Shown: positions 16,030-24,161 of the stretch, in pieces | Layout: each line of letters starts with the position of its first letter | Position numbering within the stretch: the first letter of the stretch is position 1 | Source of the DNA: an uncultured bacterium | Lineage (GTDB): Bacteria > Verrucomicrobiota > Kiritimatiellia > PWTM01 | Length of the DNA: 43,946 nt | NCBI GenBank assembly: GCA_938010045.1 | Contig: CALLFZ010000025.1 | Location: 1 to 43,946, forward strand | Direction of reading: 5' to 3' | Made by a program: the position numbers and the translations under genes | Notes under the pieces: model-generated | Told to the model about the DNA's origin: nothing | What the model saw: the letters and a program-made list of their open reading frames with translations, nothing else | Database searches by the model: none

Positions 16030-18501
16030 ATGAACACACCTCTTGCGCTGCGAAACCTGGGCGGAATGACCCGGGGGGCCATCTTCGCGGCGGCGCTTGC
16101 GCTCGGCGCGGTGCTGGGGGGCTGCCATACGCCGCCGGAGGAGCCTGTCGAACGGCTAGAACCGGTGCTGTGGGTGCCGTCGCAGCTGCATTGGAGGCCA
16201 ATCGAGTCGGCGCCGGCTGCGGAAGTTACTGTCGGTGAACACGGTCCCTCGGCGCTGTTTCGATGTCCGTTCGACGCGTCGCCGGGAGTGAATAGATTCT
16301 CGTGGGATGCGGCGGTCACGCAGGACCTGTCCGGCGTCGAAACGCTCCGCATCCCGCTGCGCCTTAGGGGTTCGCCATCCGTCGCCTCCCTGTCGCTGTA
16401 CTTCCACAGCGGCCGGGGCTGGTATCACGTTGCGCTACCGCATCCAGCCTCGAGCGGACAGTGGAGCGTGGTGCGCGTGCCGCTCGATCGGGCGAGCGTA
16501 GAAGGCCGGCCGGCGGGATGGAGTCGGATCGACGCCGTGCGATTGTCGGTCTGGCGGGCCGGCACGTCGGCGGCGGAGCTGGCGATGGGACCTGTGCGGG
16601 GGGTGGGCGTCATGGGCCGGGACATATGGGTGGCGGTGGTTCGCCCTCCGCCGGATCACGCCGGATCGGAAACCGGATACGCGAGGCAGCTGGCCGAGGA
16701 GACCGTCGCAGACCTGCGGCACGCGGGCGTACGATGTGCCCTGCTGGATGGCACGGATGTGCTCGAACATTCGGTGTGGAATGCGGCGCGCGTACTGGTG
16801 GTGCCCTATTATCCGAATCCGCCGGCCGCTGTAGTTGAACGCTTGCGCGAGTTCGTCGAGCGCGGCGGTGGTCTGATCATTGCGTACAGCGTTCCGCCGC
16901 GGCTGCAGGATGTCGTCGGCGTGGAGAGCGCCAATTACCTCCGCGATGAGGCGCGCCGCCGGTTCGCCGAGATCCGGCCCTTAGCGGACGCTCTTCCCGG
17001 CGCGCCGCCCTCGTTGCGGCAGTCCTCGCACAACATCTATTCGTTCCGCCCCATCCCAGGCCGATCCGCGCCGCTGGCCGATTGGTATGACGCGGACGGA
17101 CAGCGGGCCGGTCACGCCGCGATCGTGGGCTCCGAGCGCGGGATTATCCTTAGCCACGTGCTGTTCGCCGAGGATGGCGACGCCCGAGCGCGGCTATGGC
17201 GCGCGATGGTGTTTCGTCTCGCACCCGAGGTTGGCAGGGTCACAGCGAAGACCGCGATCGAGACGCTGCCCTTGGCGGTGGGCCGGGAGGTTTGGTCCGC
17301 TGCGGTCGCCGAGATCCGCCGCAGTGCCCCGCGCTTGCGGGCGGTGCGCGAGGACCTCGCTGCGGCGGAGTCGGCTCGCGCGGAGGCGCTTCGCCTGCTT
17401 CAGCGGGGGCATCACCTCGAGGCGATGGATCGAGTGGAACAGGCGCGGCGCCGACTGATTCGCGCCGCCGCCGGCGCCCAACCGCCCACGCCGCTTCGAT
17501 TGCGCGGTTTCTGGTGCCATGACGCCTACGGTGTTCGCGGCCGGACGTGGGAAGAGGCGGTGCGGCGCCTGGCCGAGAACGGCTTCACGGCGGTTCTGCC
17601 CAATGTCAGCTGGGGCGGCGTCGCGTACTATCCGAGCGAGGTGTTGCCGGTTGCGCCCCAGGTTGCGGAGCGCGGCGATGCGTTGGCAGAGTGTGTGGCC
17701 GCCGCCCGGCGGCATGGGATCGAGGTGCACGCCTGGCGGGTGAACTGGAATCTCGGTCCCGCTCCCGCTGACGTGGTGGAACGACTACGCGCGCAGGGCC
17801 GCCTACAGCGCGGGCGTGACGGCGCCGAGCTGCGCTGGCTGTGTCCATCACATCCCGAGAACCAGCGGCTCGAGGTCGAAGCGATGCTCGAGATCGCCAC
17901 GCGATATGAGGTGGACGGCCTTCATTTCGACTACATCCGGTATCCGGACTCCGACCACTGCGTCTGCGACGGCTGCCGCGCCCGATTCGAGGCGCACATC
18001 GGCCGCGCCGTGCCGGCGTGGCCGGATGACCTGCGCCGCGACGAATGGCGGGCCGAGTGGAACGAATGGCGCCGTCGCCAGATCAGCCGCGTCGTCGAGG
18101 AGGTGCATCGCCGCGTTCGCGCGGTGCGTCCCGGCGTGAACATTTCGGCGGCGGTGTTCCCCGAATGGGAGCGCGACCGCGATTTTGTCGCCCAGGATTG
18201 GAAGATCTGGTGCGAGCGAGGTTGGCTCGATTTCGTGTGCCCGATGAACTACACCGACAGCGCCGCCCGGTTCGAGCGACTCGTGGAGCGACAGCTCGAA
18301 TGGGCGGGGGCCGTCCCGCTGTATCCCGGCATCGGCGCGAGCGCCTCCTCTTCGCGCCTTGGCGTGATGCAGGTGATCGAACAGGTGCGCATTGCGGAAC
18401 GGTTGGGTACGGCGGGGTTCGTGCTGTTCAACTACGGAGTGGCGGAATACGAGGAGCTCGTTCCGCTGCTGGGCCTCGGCATTCTCCGGCGTGGTCCGTG
18501 A
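16030..18501 (+). CDS. Lipoprotein with GHL10-like glycoside hydrolase domain
   Basis: The 823-residue protein begins with a lipoprotein signal whose lipobox LGGC puts the lipidated Cys at residue 32. Residues 50-200 look like a beta-sandwich carbohydrate-binding region. Residues 205-400 resemble a class-I glutamine-amidotransferase-like/trimerisation fold (RVLVVPYYPNPPAAVVERLREFVERGGGLIIAY). Residues 490-820 match the GHL10/family-10-like TIM barrel (LRGFWCHDAYGVRGRTWEEAV, AVLPNVSWGGVAYYPSEVLP, LHFDYIRYPD, ISAAVFPEW, FVCPMNY). The FDYIRYP strand end is the expected active-site region. The protein is probably surface- or periplasm-anchored, and its substrate is unknown. It follows the REPIN island. 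Confidence 0.78.
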   Translation: MNTPLALRNLGGMTRGAIFAAALALGAVLGGCHTPPEEPVERLEPVLWVPSQLHWRPIESAPAAEVTVGEHGPSALFRCPFDASPGVNRFSWDAAVTQDLSGVETLRIPLRLRGSPSVASLSLYFHSGRGWYHVALPHPASSGQWSVVRVPLDRASVEGRPAGWSRIDAVRLSVWRAGTSAAELAMGPVRGVGVMGRDIWVAVVRPPPDHAGSETGYARQLAEETVADLRHAGVRCALLDGTDVLEHSVWNAARVLVVPYYPNPPAAVVERLREFVERGGGLIIAYSVPPRLQDVVGVESANYLRDEARRRFAEIRPLADALPGAPPSLRQSSHNIYSFRPIPGRSAPLADWYDADGQRAGHAAIVGSERGIILSHVLFAEDGDARARLWRAMVFRLAPEVGRVTAKTAIETLPLAVGREVWSAAVAEIRRSAPRLRAVREDLAAAESARAEALRLLQRGHHLEAMDRVEQARRRLIRAAAGAQPPTPLRLRGFWCHDAYGVRGRTWEEAVRRLAENGFTAVLPNVSWGGVAYYPSEVLPVAPQVAERGDALAECVAAARRHGIEVHAWRVNWNLGPAPADVVERLRAQGRLQRGRDGAELRWLCPSHPENQRLEVEAMLEIATRYEVDGLHFDYIRYPDSDHCVCDGCRARFEAHIGRAVPAWPDDLRRDEWRAEWNEWRRRQISRVVEEVHRRVRAVRPGVNISAAVFPEWERDRDFVAQDWKIWCERGWLDFVCPMNYTDSAARFERLVERQLEWAGAVPLYPGIGASASSSRLGVMQVIEQVRIAERLGTAGFVLFNYGVAEYEELVPLLGLGILRRGP

Positions 18502-18615
18502 CGCCGTCGGCGCCACCGCTCGGACCCGGGCAGGGTGGCGGGGGCGCCGGCGCGTGGCGATCGATCAACGACCTGAACCGTTGCGAACCGCGCGCGGCTG
18601 CCGTAGCATGAGGCC

Positions 18616-18930
18616 ATGAGGTCGGATGGTGCCGGGTCGTTCCGGATCCAGAATCCGCGGTCCACTGCACGAGGTTGGATATCGCCGCGACGCCGGCGGC
18701 GGTTGTCGCGCCGGTCCAAATATCCGCCACCCGAGCCAGAGGGCAGTCGGCGCGGGCGGCGATGGCGCCCGAAGCAGCTGATCTTCCCTGTGTTGCTCCT
18801 GATCTTGACCGCCGTCCTGGGCGGTGCCCTCTGGCGGGCGTTTCGGAAGCCGGTGGCCCCCCCGGCGCCTCCGTCGCCGTTGCGGGTTTCCCCCGTCGAT
18901 CCGCTCGACTTAATTCCGCCGCAGCGCTGA
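18616..18930 (+). CDS. Small single-pass membrane protein, unknown function
   Basis: The 104-residue frame has an Arg-rich N-terminal half (RRRRRLSRRSKYPPPEPEGSRRGRRWRPK), one strong membrane segment (LIFPVLLLILTAVLGGALW, about residues 56-74) and a Pro-rich C-terminal tail. By the positive-inside rule the Arg-rich side stays in the cytosol. No family is recognised, and no clear ribosome binding site was found. It lies between the GHL10 lipoprotein and a Ser/Thr kinase. I accept it mainly because of the clean membrane helix. Confidence 0.45.
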   Translation: MRSDGAGSFRIQNPRSTARGWISPRRRRRLSRRSKYPPPEPEGSRRGRRWRPKQLIFPVLLLILTAVLGGALWRAFRKPVAPPAPPSPLRVSPVDPLDLIPPQR

Positions 18931-19021
18931 GGAGCTGAGGTGTGAAATTAGCTTGCCGCAAGAACCCCGGCGTCGCATTGCGACCCGATCCTCGCGGTTC
19001 CCGGGCGGTCGAGCAGCGGCG

Positions 19022-19050
19022 TTGTGCGTGGGGCGGTCGGGGGCTATAGT
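19022..19050 (+). promoter_or_regulatory. Weak promoter-like boxes before the kinase gene
   Basis: TTGTGC (19022-19027) and TATAGT (19045-19050) are separated by 17 nt, about 55 nt upstream of the chosen GTG. The -10 box is good and the -35 box poor. Confidence 0.3.
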
Positions 19051-19104
19051 GGCGGCTGTGCGACACCTTCTCGGTCAGCGTCCGTCGGAAGGCAAGCCGG
19101 TCCG

Positions 19105-21591
19105 GTGACGAGCGACGACATCATTCTCGAAATTGCGGAGCCGGTGGGCCGCATCGCCTGCCGCAAATGCGGGCAGACCATCGACGTCGCCGGCCTGCCG
19201 GTGTTTCAAGTCGTGATTTGCCCCGTCTGCCAGACGGGCCAGAAAGTCCCCGCGCAACTGAAACACTTCCTTCTGTTTGACGTGCTTGGGCGCGGCGGTA
19301 TGGCGGTGGTCTACCGCGCGCTCGACCGCACCTTGAACCGCCAGGTGGCGATCAAGGTGATGCGCGGATCGCTCGCGGACGATCCTCAGTACGTGGCGAA
19401 CTTCCTGCGCGAGGCTCGCGCGGCCGCGCAGCTCAACCATCCAAACATCGTCCAGATCTACATGGTGGATCAAGCCGGCGGCCATCCGTTCATTGTTATG
19501 GAGCTGCTCGACGGCGGGCGGCTCGACGAGATGATCGCGGCAGGCCGCCCACTTGCGGAGTCGCTGGTATTGCGCGTTGCGCTGCAGGTGGCCGAAGGGC
19601 TCGCGGCGGCGGCCGACCGCGGCCTGATCCACGGCGACATCAAACCGGCGAACATTCTCTTCGATCGTCAGGGTATTGCGAAGATCACTGATTTCGGTCT
19701 CGCGCGCTTTGAGCAAAAGCCGCTTTCGCAAGGTGAGATCTGGGGCACTCCCTACTACATTGCGCCGGAAAAGGTCCGCGAGCGCAGGGAGGATCTGCGG
19801 TCGGACATCTACAGCCTTGGCGCGACTCTGTTTCATGCGCTCGCGCTGACACCTCCGTTCGAAGGTGAGACCGCGACCGACGTCGTCCTGGCCCGGCTGA
19901 AGACTCCGCCGCCGCCGATCGACAATTTCCGCCAGGACCTACATCCCGCGACGAAGAGCTTGATCGCGCGCATGCTCGAGCCAGATCCGGCGGTGCGCTA
20001 TCCGAACTATGCGTCGCTCCTCAGCGACATTCAGACCGCGATTGCGTCGCTACAGACGGGACCACCGAGCGCGCGCATGGCGCCGCCGCCGAAACGCCGG
20101 CGGCGCGGATGGATCGTTGCGCTCGTCGTGATCGGTGTGGCGGGAGCGGGGGTGGCGGCTGTTCTCGCGATACGGTCGCGGCGGCCTCGGCCGACCGGTC
20201 CGCCCACTGCGGTGTCCGCTCCGCCCTCGGCGCCGGCAACGGGCCCGACCACCTCGCCGCCGCCCGCCGCCGCCACGGTGTTGCCATTGCAGCCGTTCTC
20301 GGACGTGGAAGAGAAGCGGCTGGCCGAGGTATTTGAACACTTCGCCCGCGGCGAGTTTCCGACGGGGGAACGGGCGCTGGTCGAACTTGGGCGCCAGCTT
20401 CCCTCCGGCCATGGGGGGCGGGGTTGGATCGCGTTGTTCACGGCGATTCCACCGTGGCTAAGCGGGCAGACCGCCGAGACGACGCGCCGCGTGTCGAAAC
20501 TGCTCGAGGCGAGGTTCCCGGTTCAATCGGATGGAACGCCGCATCCCTCTTCACTACCGCAGTCGCTGGCCCGTCTGCTCGTCGGCCAGCCGTACATCCC
20601 GCCCGCGGGCGCGCTTCCGCCCTGGTACGAGCCGCTGCGACGTTTCTTCGAAAGCGCGGCCGCCATTCAGAACAACAAGATGGCCGACGCGGAAGGGCAT
20701 CTGAAGGCCTATCTTGACGCGCCGGCGGCGCCGCCGGCGTGGCCGCGCGGTCTGCAGCCGCTTGCGACGGGACTGGTGGCGCGCGTCCGCGAGTGGAACG
20801 AATTCCGTTCGGCGGTGAAGGAGCGGATCGAGCGCGGCGAGGGTGAGGCGGTGCTGCGGGAGCTGCGCGAACGGCAGAACGATCCCGCCTGGGTCTGGTT
20901 TCGCGCCGCGGTTCGCGAGGAGATGTCGTCGGTCGAGCGCGCGATCGCCGAGCGCCGGAAACGTGAGGAGGCCGCCCGGCTCAAGGAGGACGAGGAGCGC
21001 CGAAAGGCCGAGGAGCAAGCGCGCCAAGCCGCGATCGAGGCTGAGCTGCAACAGGTGACCGGGCTACGCACGAACCTCCCGCCGTTGCTGGCTCAGCGGA
21101 ATTTCCGTGGGGCTGCGGCAAGGGTCCGCACGGTGAAGGAGTCGCTGAGAACCGAAGAGGCGCGGCGCGCGGTCGAGTTTTGGGAGGTGGCGGTCGCGGC
21201 GGCGGAAGAGCTTGTGCCCACGCTGGCCGAGCGGCTGAAGGGCGAACCCTTTCGCGGGGCTTCCGCGCGTCAGTTGTTTGGCGGTGACGTTGTTGCGGCC
21301 AGCGCGCAGGGCGTGCTGGTGGTGCTCGCCGGCGGAGCGGGGACGGCCGAGCGGCCGTGGAGGGCCGTGCCGCCGCGCGCATTTGCCGAACTCGCCCTGC
21401 ACGCGATGCCTTCCGAGGGCCGGCCCGAGCGCGCGCGGTATGCGCTGGGCCTTGCGATGTATGCGGCGTCCGTGCCTGAACTGGCACTGCTCGCGCAGCG
21501 CGCGGCCGCGGCGGCGATCCGCGCCGATCCGCAACTCGAGCCGAAGTTGCGCGAGCATCTGCCCGCTTTGTTGCCGAGCGCCTTGCCTTGA
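19105..21591 (+). CDS. Membrane-anchored Ser/Thr protein kinase with N-terminal zinc ribbon
   Basis: This is a Hanks-type kinase of 828 residues from GTG 19105. Residues 15-45 hold a four-Cys zinc ribbon (CRKCG...CPVCQTG). The kinase domain covers about residues 55-315: Gly loop LGRGGMAVVYRA, catalytic Lys in VAIKVM, HGDIKPANILFD near residue 175, DFGLAR and APEKV. The HRD motif reads HGD, so the Arg that usually contacts the activation loop is missing, but the catalytic Asp, Lys and DFG are intact. A membrane segment (GWIVALVVIGVAGAGVAAVLAI, about 335-356) leads to a non-cytoplasmic region of about 470 residues with a Glu/Arg-rich coiled coil (about 600-650). The upstream start at 19024 was not used because its added residues look non-coding. 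Confidence 0.88.
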   Translation: MTSDDIILEIAEPVGRIACRKCGQTIDVAGLPVFQVVICPVCQTGQKVPAQLKHFLLFDVLGRGGMAVVYRALDRTLNRQVAIKVMRGSLADDPQYVANFLREARAAAQLNHPNIVQIYMVDQAGGHPFIVMELLDGGRLDEMIAAGRPLAESLVLRVALQVAEGLAAAADRGLIHGDIKPANILFDRQGIAKITDFGLARFEQKPLSQGEIWGTPYYIAPEKVRERREDLRSDIYSLGATLFHALALTPPFEGETATDVVLARLKTPPPPIDNFRQDLHPATKSLIARMLEPDPAVRYPNYASLLSDIQTAIASLQTGPPSARMAPPPKRRRRGWIVALVVIGVAGAGVAAVLAIRSRRPRPTGPPTAVSAPPSAPATGPTTSPPPAAATVLPLQPFSDVEEKRLAEVFEHFARGEFPTGERALVELGRQLPSGHGGRGWIALFTAIPPWLSGQTAETTRRVSKLLEARFPVQSDGTPHPSSLPQSLARLLVGQPYIPPAGALPPWYEPLRRFFESAAAIQNNKMADAEGHLKAYLDAPAAPPAWPRGLQPLATGLVARVREWNEFRSAVKERIERGEGEAVLRELRERQNDPAWVWFRAAVREEMSSVERAIAERRKREEAARLKEDEERRKAEEQARQAAIEAELQQVTGLRTNLPPLLAQRNFRGAAARVRTVKESLRTEEARRAVEFWEVAVAAAEELVPTLAERLKGEPFRGASARQLFGGDVVAASAQGVLVVLAGGAGTAERPWRAVPPRAFAELALHAMPSEGRPERARYALGLAMYAASVPELALLAQRAAAAAIRADPQLEPKLREHLPALLPSALP

Positions 21592-21597
21592 GGGCGA

Positions 21598-23652
21598 TCA
21601 GCCGGTTGGGGCGCCGTTCTCCGGCCCGCCCGTCTCAAACTCTTCCACCGGACACGCCGGAATGGAAGAGAGAAACTTCCGGCCATACCACCGTTCCACG
21701 ATTCGCCGGTCGAGCACGACGACCACCCCGTAGTCCGCCGCCGTGCGGATCAGCCGGCCCACGCCCTGCCGGAACTTGATCACCGCCATGGGCAGCGAGT
21801 ATTCGCAGAATGGATCGCCGCCACGCGCCCGGATCTGCTCCATCCGCGCCTCGATCACCGGCTCATCGGGTACCGCGAACGGCAGGCGCGTGATGATCAC
21901 TTGCGTGAGCGCCTTGCCAGGGACATCCACCCCCATCCAGAACGAATCCAGCCCGAAGAGCACCATTCGGTCGCCGCCGCGAAACTGCTCGAGCAGATGG
22001 TGGCGCGACTGCCCCGCACCCTGCACCAGCAGCGTCAGGCCCGCACGTTCAAGCGCGTCGTGAACGGACTCCACCAGGTCGCGCAGAAATTTCGCGTTCG
22101 TGCACAACACGAGCGTTCCGCCGCCGTTGCGCACCGCAAGACGCTCCACGGCGCGGGCCGCCGCCGTGATGAACTTCGGAGAGGTCGGTGCGGGCATCCG
22201 CGACGGGATCAACACCTTCATCTGGCGGCCGAAGTCGAACGGTGAACCGACCGCGAGCGTATCGCACTCTGTGACGCCCAGGCGCGTGCGGATGTAGTCG
22301 AATGAGTCATCCACGGCGAGGGTGGCGCTCGTCATGACAACCGGGTGTATGCGATCGAACAACACCGCCCGAAGAGTGGCCCCGACCTCGATCGGCGCCG
22401 AGTGCAGCGCGAGCCGTCCCCGCCGCCCCTCGCGCTCGATCCAGTACACGTGCTCGGATAAGCTCTGGCTCAGGAACGCGCGCAGCGCATCGCCCAGCGC
22501 CTTCGCGCGCGTGGCGAGCTGCCGCAGCTCGCTGCGAACGTCGGCGTTGGTCTGCTGGCGCCCCAGCTGGTCCAGGCCGGCGCCCAGCTGCGCCAGCTGA
22601 TCCGGTAGCTCGGTGTGTATGGCCGGAGGTTCGCGCAGACGCCACGGTCCTGCCCCCACCTCGCCCGTCCCCGTGTCGCCAGCCGTGTAGCGTTCCAGTT
22701 CGTGAAACACGCGAGCGGTCTCGGTGGTCGCCGCACGTACCAGCTCGATCAGAGTTGCGGCCGATAAGTGCGCCAGCCACCCGCGGACGTGGTGGCGCTC
22801 CTTGACGAAGAGCCGGCGGTAGTACCGGTCGAACGAAGGCTGGCTGACCCGCAGGCCGAAATGGTCGGAGGCGACCTCCTCGACCCGGTGTGCTTCATCG
22901 AGCACGACGGCGGCGGCGTCCGGCAGTACGGCGGTCCGCGCGACGCGGCTGGCGAGATCGGTCATGAGGAGGTGGTGGTTAACGATGATCAGGTCGGCCT
23001 GTGCGAGCCGTCGCCGTGCGCGCCGATAAAAGCAGCGGTCCGCGTGCGCACACCGGCTGCCGCGGCAGGCGTCCTGCTCCGAACACACCTCTTCCCAGAC
23101 CGAGGGCGGCGGTTGGCGCGGCATTTCCTGCAACGTTCCCTCCTCCGCCTCGCCCGCCCACTGGCTCAACCATCCCAGCCAGAGGTGGTCGGCCTCGGGC
23201 AGCAGCCTCGGCGCGTTAAGCTTGGCGTAAGCCAGGCGCCGCAGGCAGAGGTAATTGCCCCGCCCGATGCCCAGCGCCCATGAGAAGTCCACGCCCAGAT
23301 GCTCGCGGAGGAAGGGCAGGTCGCGGTGGACCAGTTGCTCCTGTAGGCTGATCGTGCAGGTGGCCACGATGCCCCGCTGGCGGCGGTGGAGGCAAGCGAG
23401 AATCAGCGGAACGAGATACGCGAAACTCTTTCCGACGCCCGTACCTGCCTCCACCAGCAGATGGCGTCCCCCCGCGAGGGCGGCGGCTACCGCGTGGGCC
23501 ATCCTCCGCTGCTGCGGCCGCTCCTCGAATTGAAACGGGCCGCCCTGTTTCGCCTGCGCGAGTGCGCCCCCGGGTTCGAAGAAGGCGCGAACGGCATCGA
23601 ACCACGGTGGCGCCTCATCCGAATTTGGCAGCTCGCTCCTCGGCAAAATCAT
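21598..23652 (-). CDS. DinG/XPD-family ATP-dependent DNA helicase with Fe-S cluster
   Basis: This 684-residue superfamily-2 helicase probably unwinds DNA 5'-3' in repair or in clearing R-loops. Motif I is VEAGTGVGKSFAYL (about 67-80) and the DEAH box is VVLDEAHRVEE (about 249-259). Motif VI is in FRQGVGRLIRTAADYG. Cys136 (NYLC), Cys196, Cys201 and Cys207 match the spacing of the four DinG Fe-S ligands, and Cys190 is an extra Cys. It starts at ATG 23652. AATATA (23659-23664, TATATT on this strand) lies only 6 nt upstream, which hints at a leaderless transcript. It is convergent with the kinase gene, 6 nt apart. Confidence 0.9.
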   Translation of the reverse strand: MILPRSELPNSDEAPPWFDAVRAFFEPGGALAQAKQGGPFQFEERPQQRRMAHAVAAALAGGRHLLVEAGTGVGKSFAYLVPLILACLHRRQRGIVATCTISLQEQLVHRDLPFLREHLGVDFSWALGIGRGNYLCLRRLAYAKLNAPRLLPEADHLWLGWLSQWAGEAEEGTLQEMPRQPPPSVWEEVCSEQDACRGSRCAHADRCFYRRARRRLAQADLIIVNHHLLMTDLASRVARTAVLPDAAAVVLDEAHRVEEVASDHFGLRVSQPSFDRYYRRLFVKERHHVRGWLAHLSAATLIELVRAATTETARVFHELERYTAGDTGTGEVGAGPWRLREPPAIHTELPDQLAQLGAGLDQLGRQQTNADVRSELRQLATRAKALGDALRAFLSQSLSEHVYWIEREGRRGRLALHSAPIEVGATLRAVLFDRIHPVVMTSATLAVDDSFDYIRTRLGVTECDTLAVGSPFDFGRQMKVLIPSRMPAPTSPKFITAAARAVERLAVRNGGGTLVLCTNAKFLRDLVESVHDALERAGLTLLVQGAGQSRHHLLEQFRGGDRMVLFGLDSFWMGVDVPGKALTQVIITRLPFAVPDEPVIEARMEQIRARGGDPFCEYSLPMAVIKFRQGVGRLIRTAADYGVVVVLDRRIVERWYGRKFLSSIPACPVEEFETGGPENGAPTG

Positions 23653-23664
23653 GTGAGCAATATA

Positions 23665-24110
23665 GCGCAGGCGCCTTCGGATGGCCGATCCAGCCTCCCG
23701 TCCGCGTCCCTCACGAAGATGAGGCTACCCCGGGGGAGAATGCCACCGCGTGGGCATCCGCTTGTGCTCCTGATGGCGGCAACTTCTGCCGTCCACCTCC
23801 ATCCATCCCAACACCCGACACGACGGCCACCTCTGTCCCCAATCGCGCCAAGACCGGGGGCAACCTTCCGAGCCTTCGCGGTAACCTCTGACGTTAGCCT
23901 CTATCCCCAGTCTCCGTTGCCCAGATTCGTCCGTTGCCCTGATCCGGGCGTGGTCACAGGCGACCAGCTCCGTCCCCACGAGGAGAGTCGCAACCTCTGT
24001 CCTCAACGGGGTCTGCGACGCGGGTCCAGCGCATGTGTCGTTCATGATCAGTGGTCGAAAGGCCAGATCTCAAAGGAAATGACACCGCAGGCCAGAAAAA
24101 GTCGTGATTG
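23665..24110. other. Intergenic region with decayed CTCTGTCCCCA-type motifs
   Basis: About 450 nt between the divergent helicase and ROK genes hold no gene I can support. Related CCTCT(G/A)TCCCCA-like motifs occur near 23829, 23896 and 23993, with a CGTCCCCA at about 23971. They resemble the GTGCCTGTCCCC repeats at 11.7-12.3 kb in degenerate form. Confidence 0.5.
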
Positions 24111-24138
24111 TTGACTAATAGGTCGGATCGTATAGACT
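24111..24138 (+). promoter_or_regulatory. Putative sigma-70 promoter of the sugar cassette
   Basis: TTGACT (24111-24116) and TAGACT (24133-24138, within TATAGACT) are separated by 16 nt. They sit 23 nt upstream of the ROK gene start. The -10 box is the same hexamer as in the promoter before the PEP-CTERM gene. Confidence 0.5.
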
Positions 24139-24161
24139 GGCTCAAGAACGGGAGTATCGGC

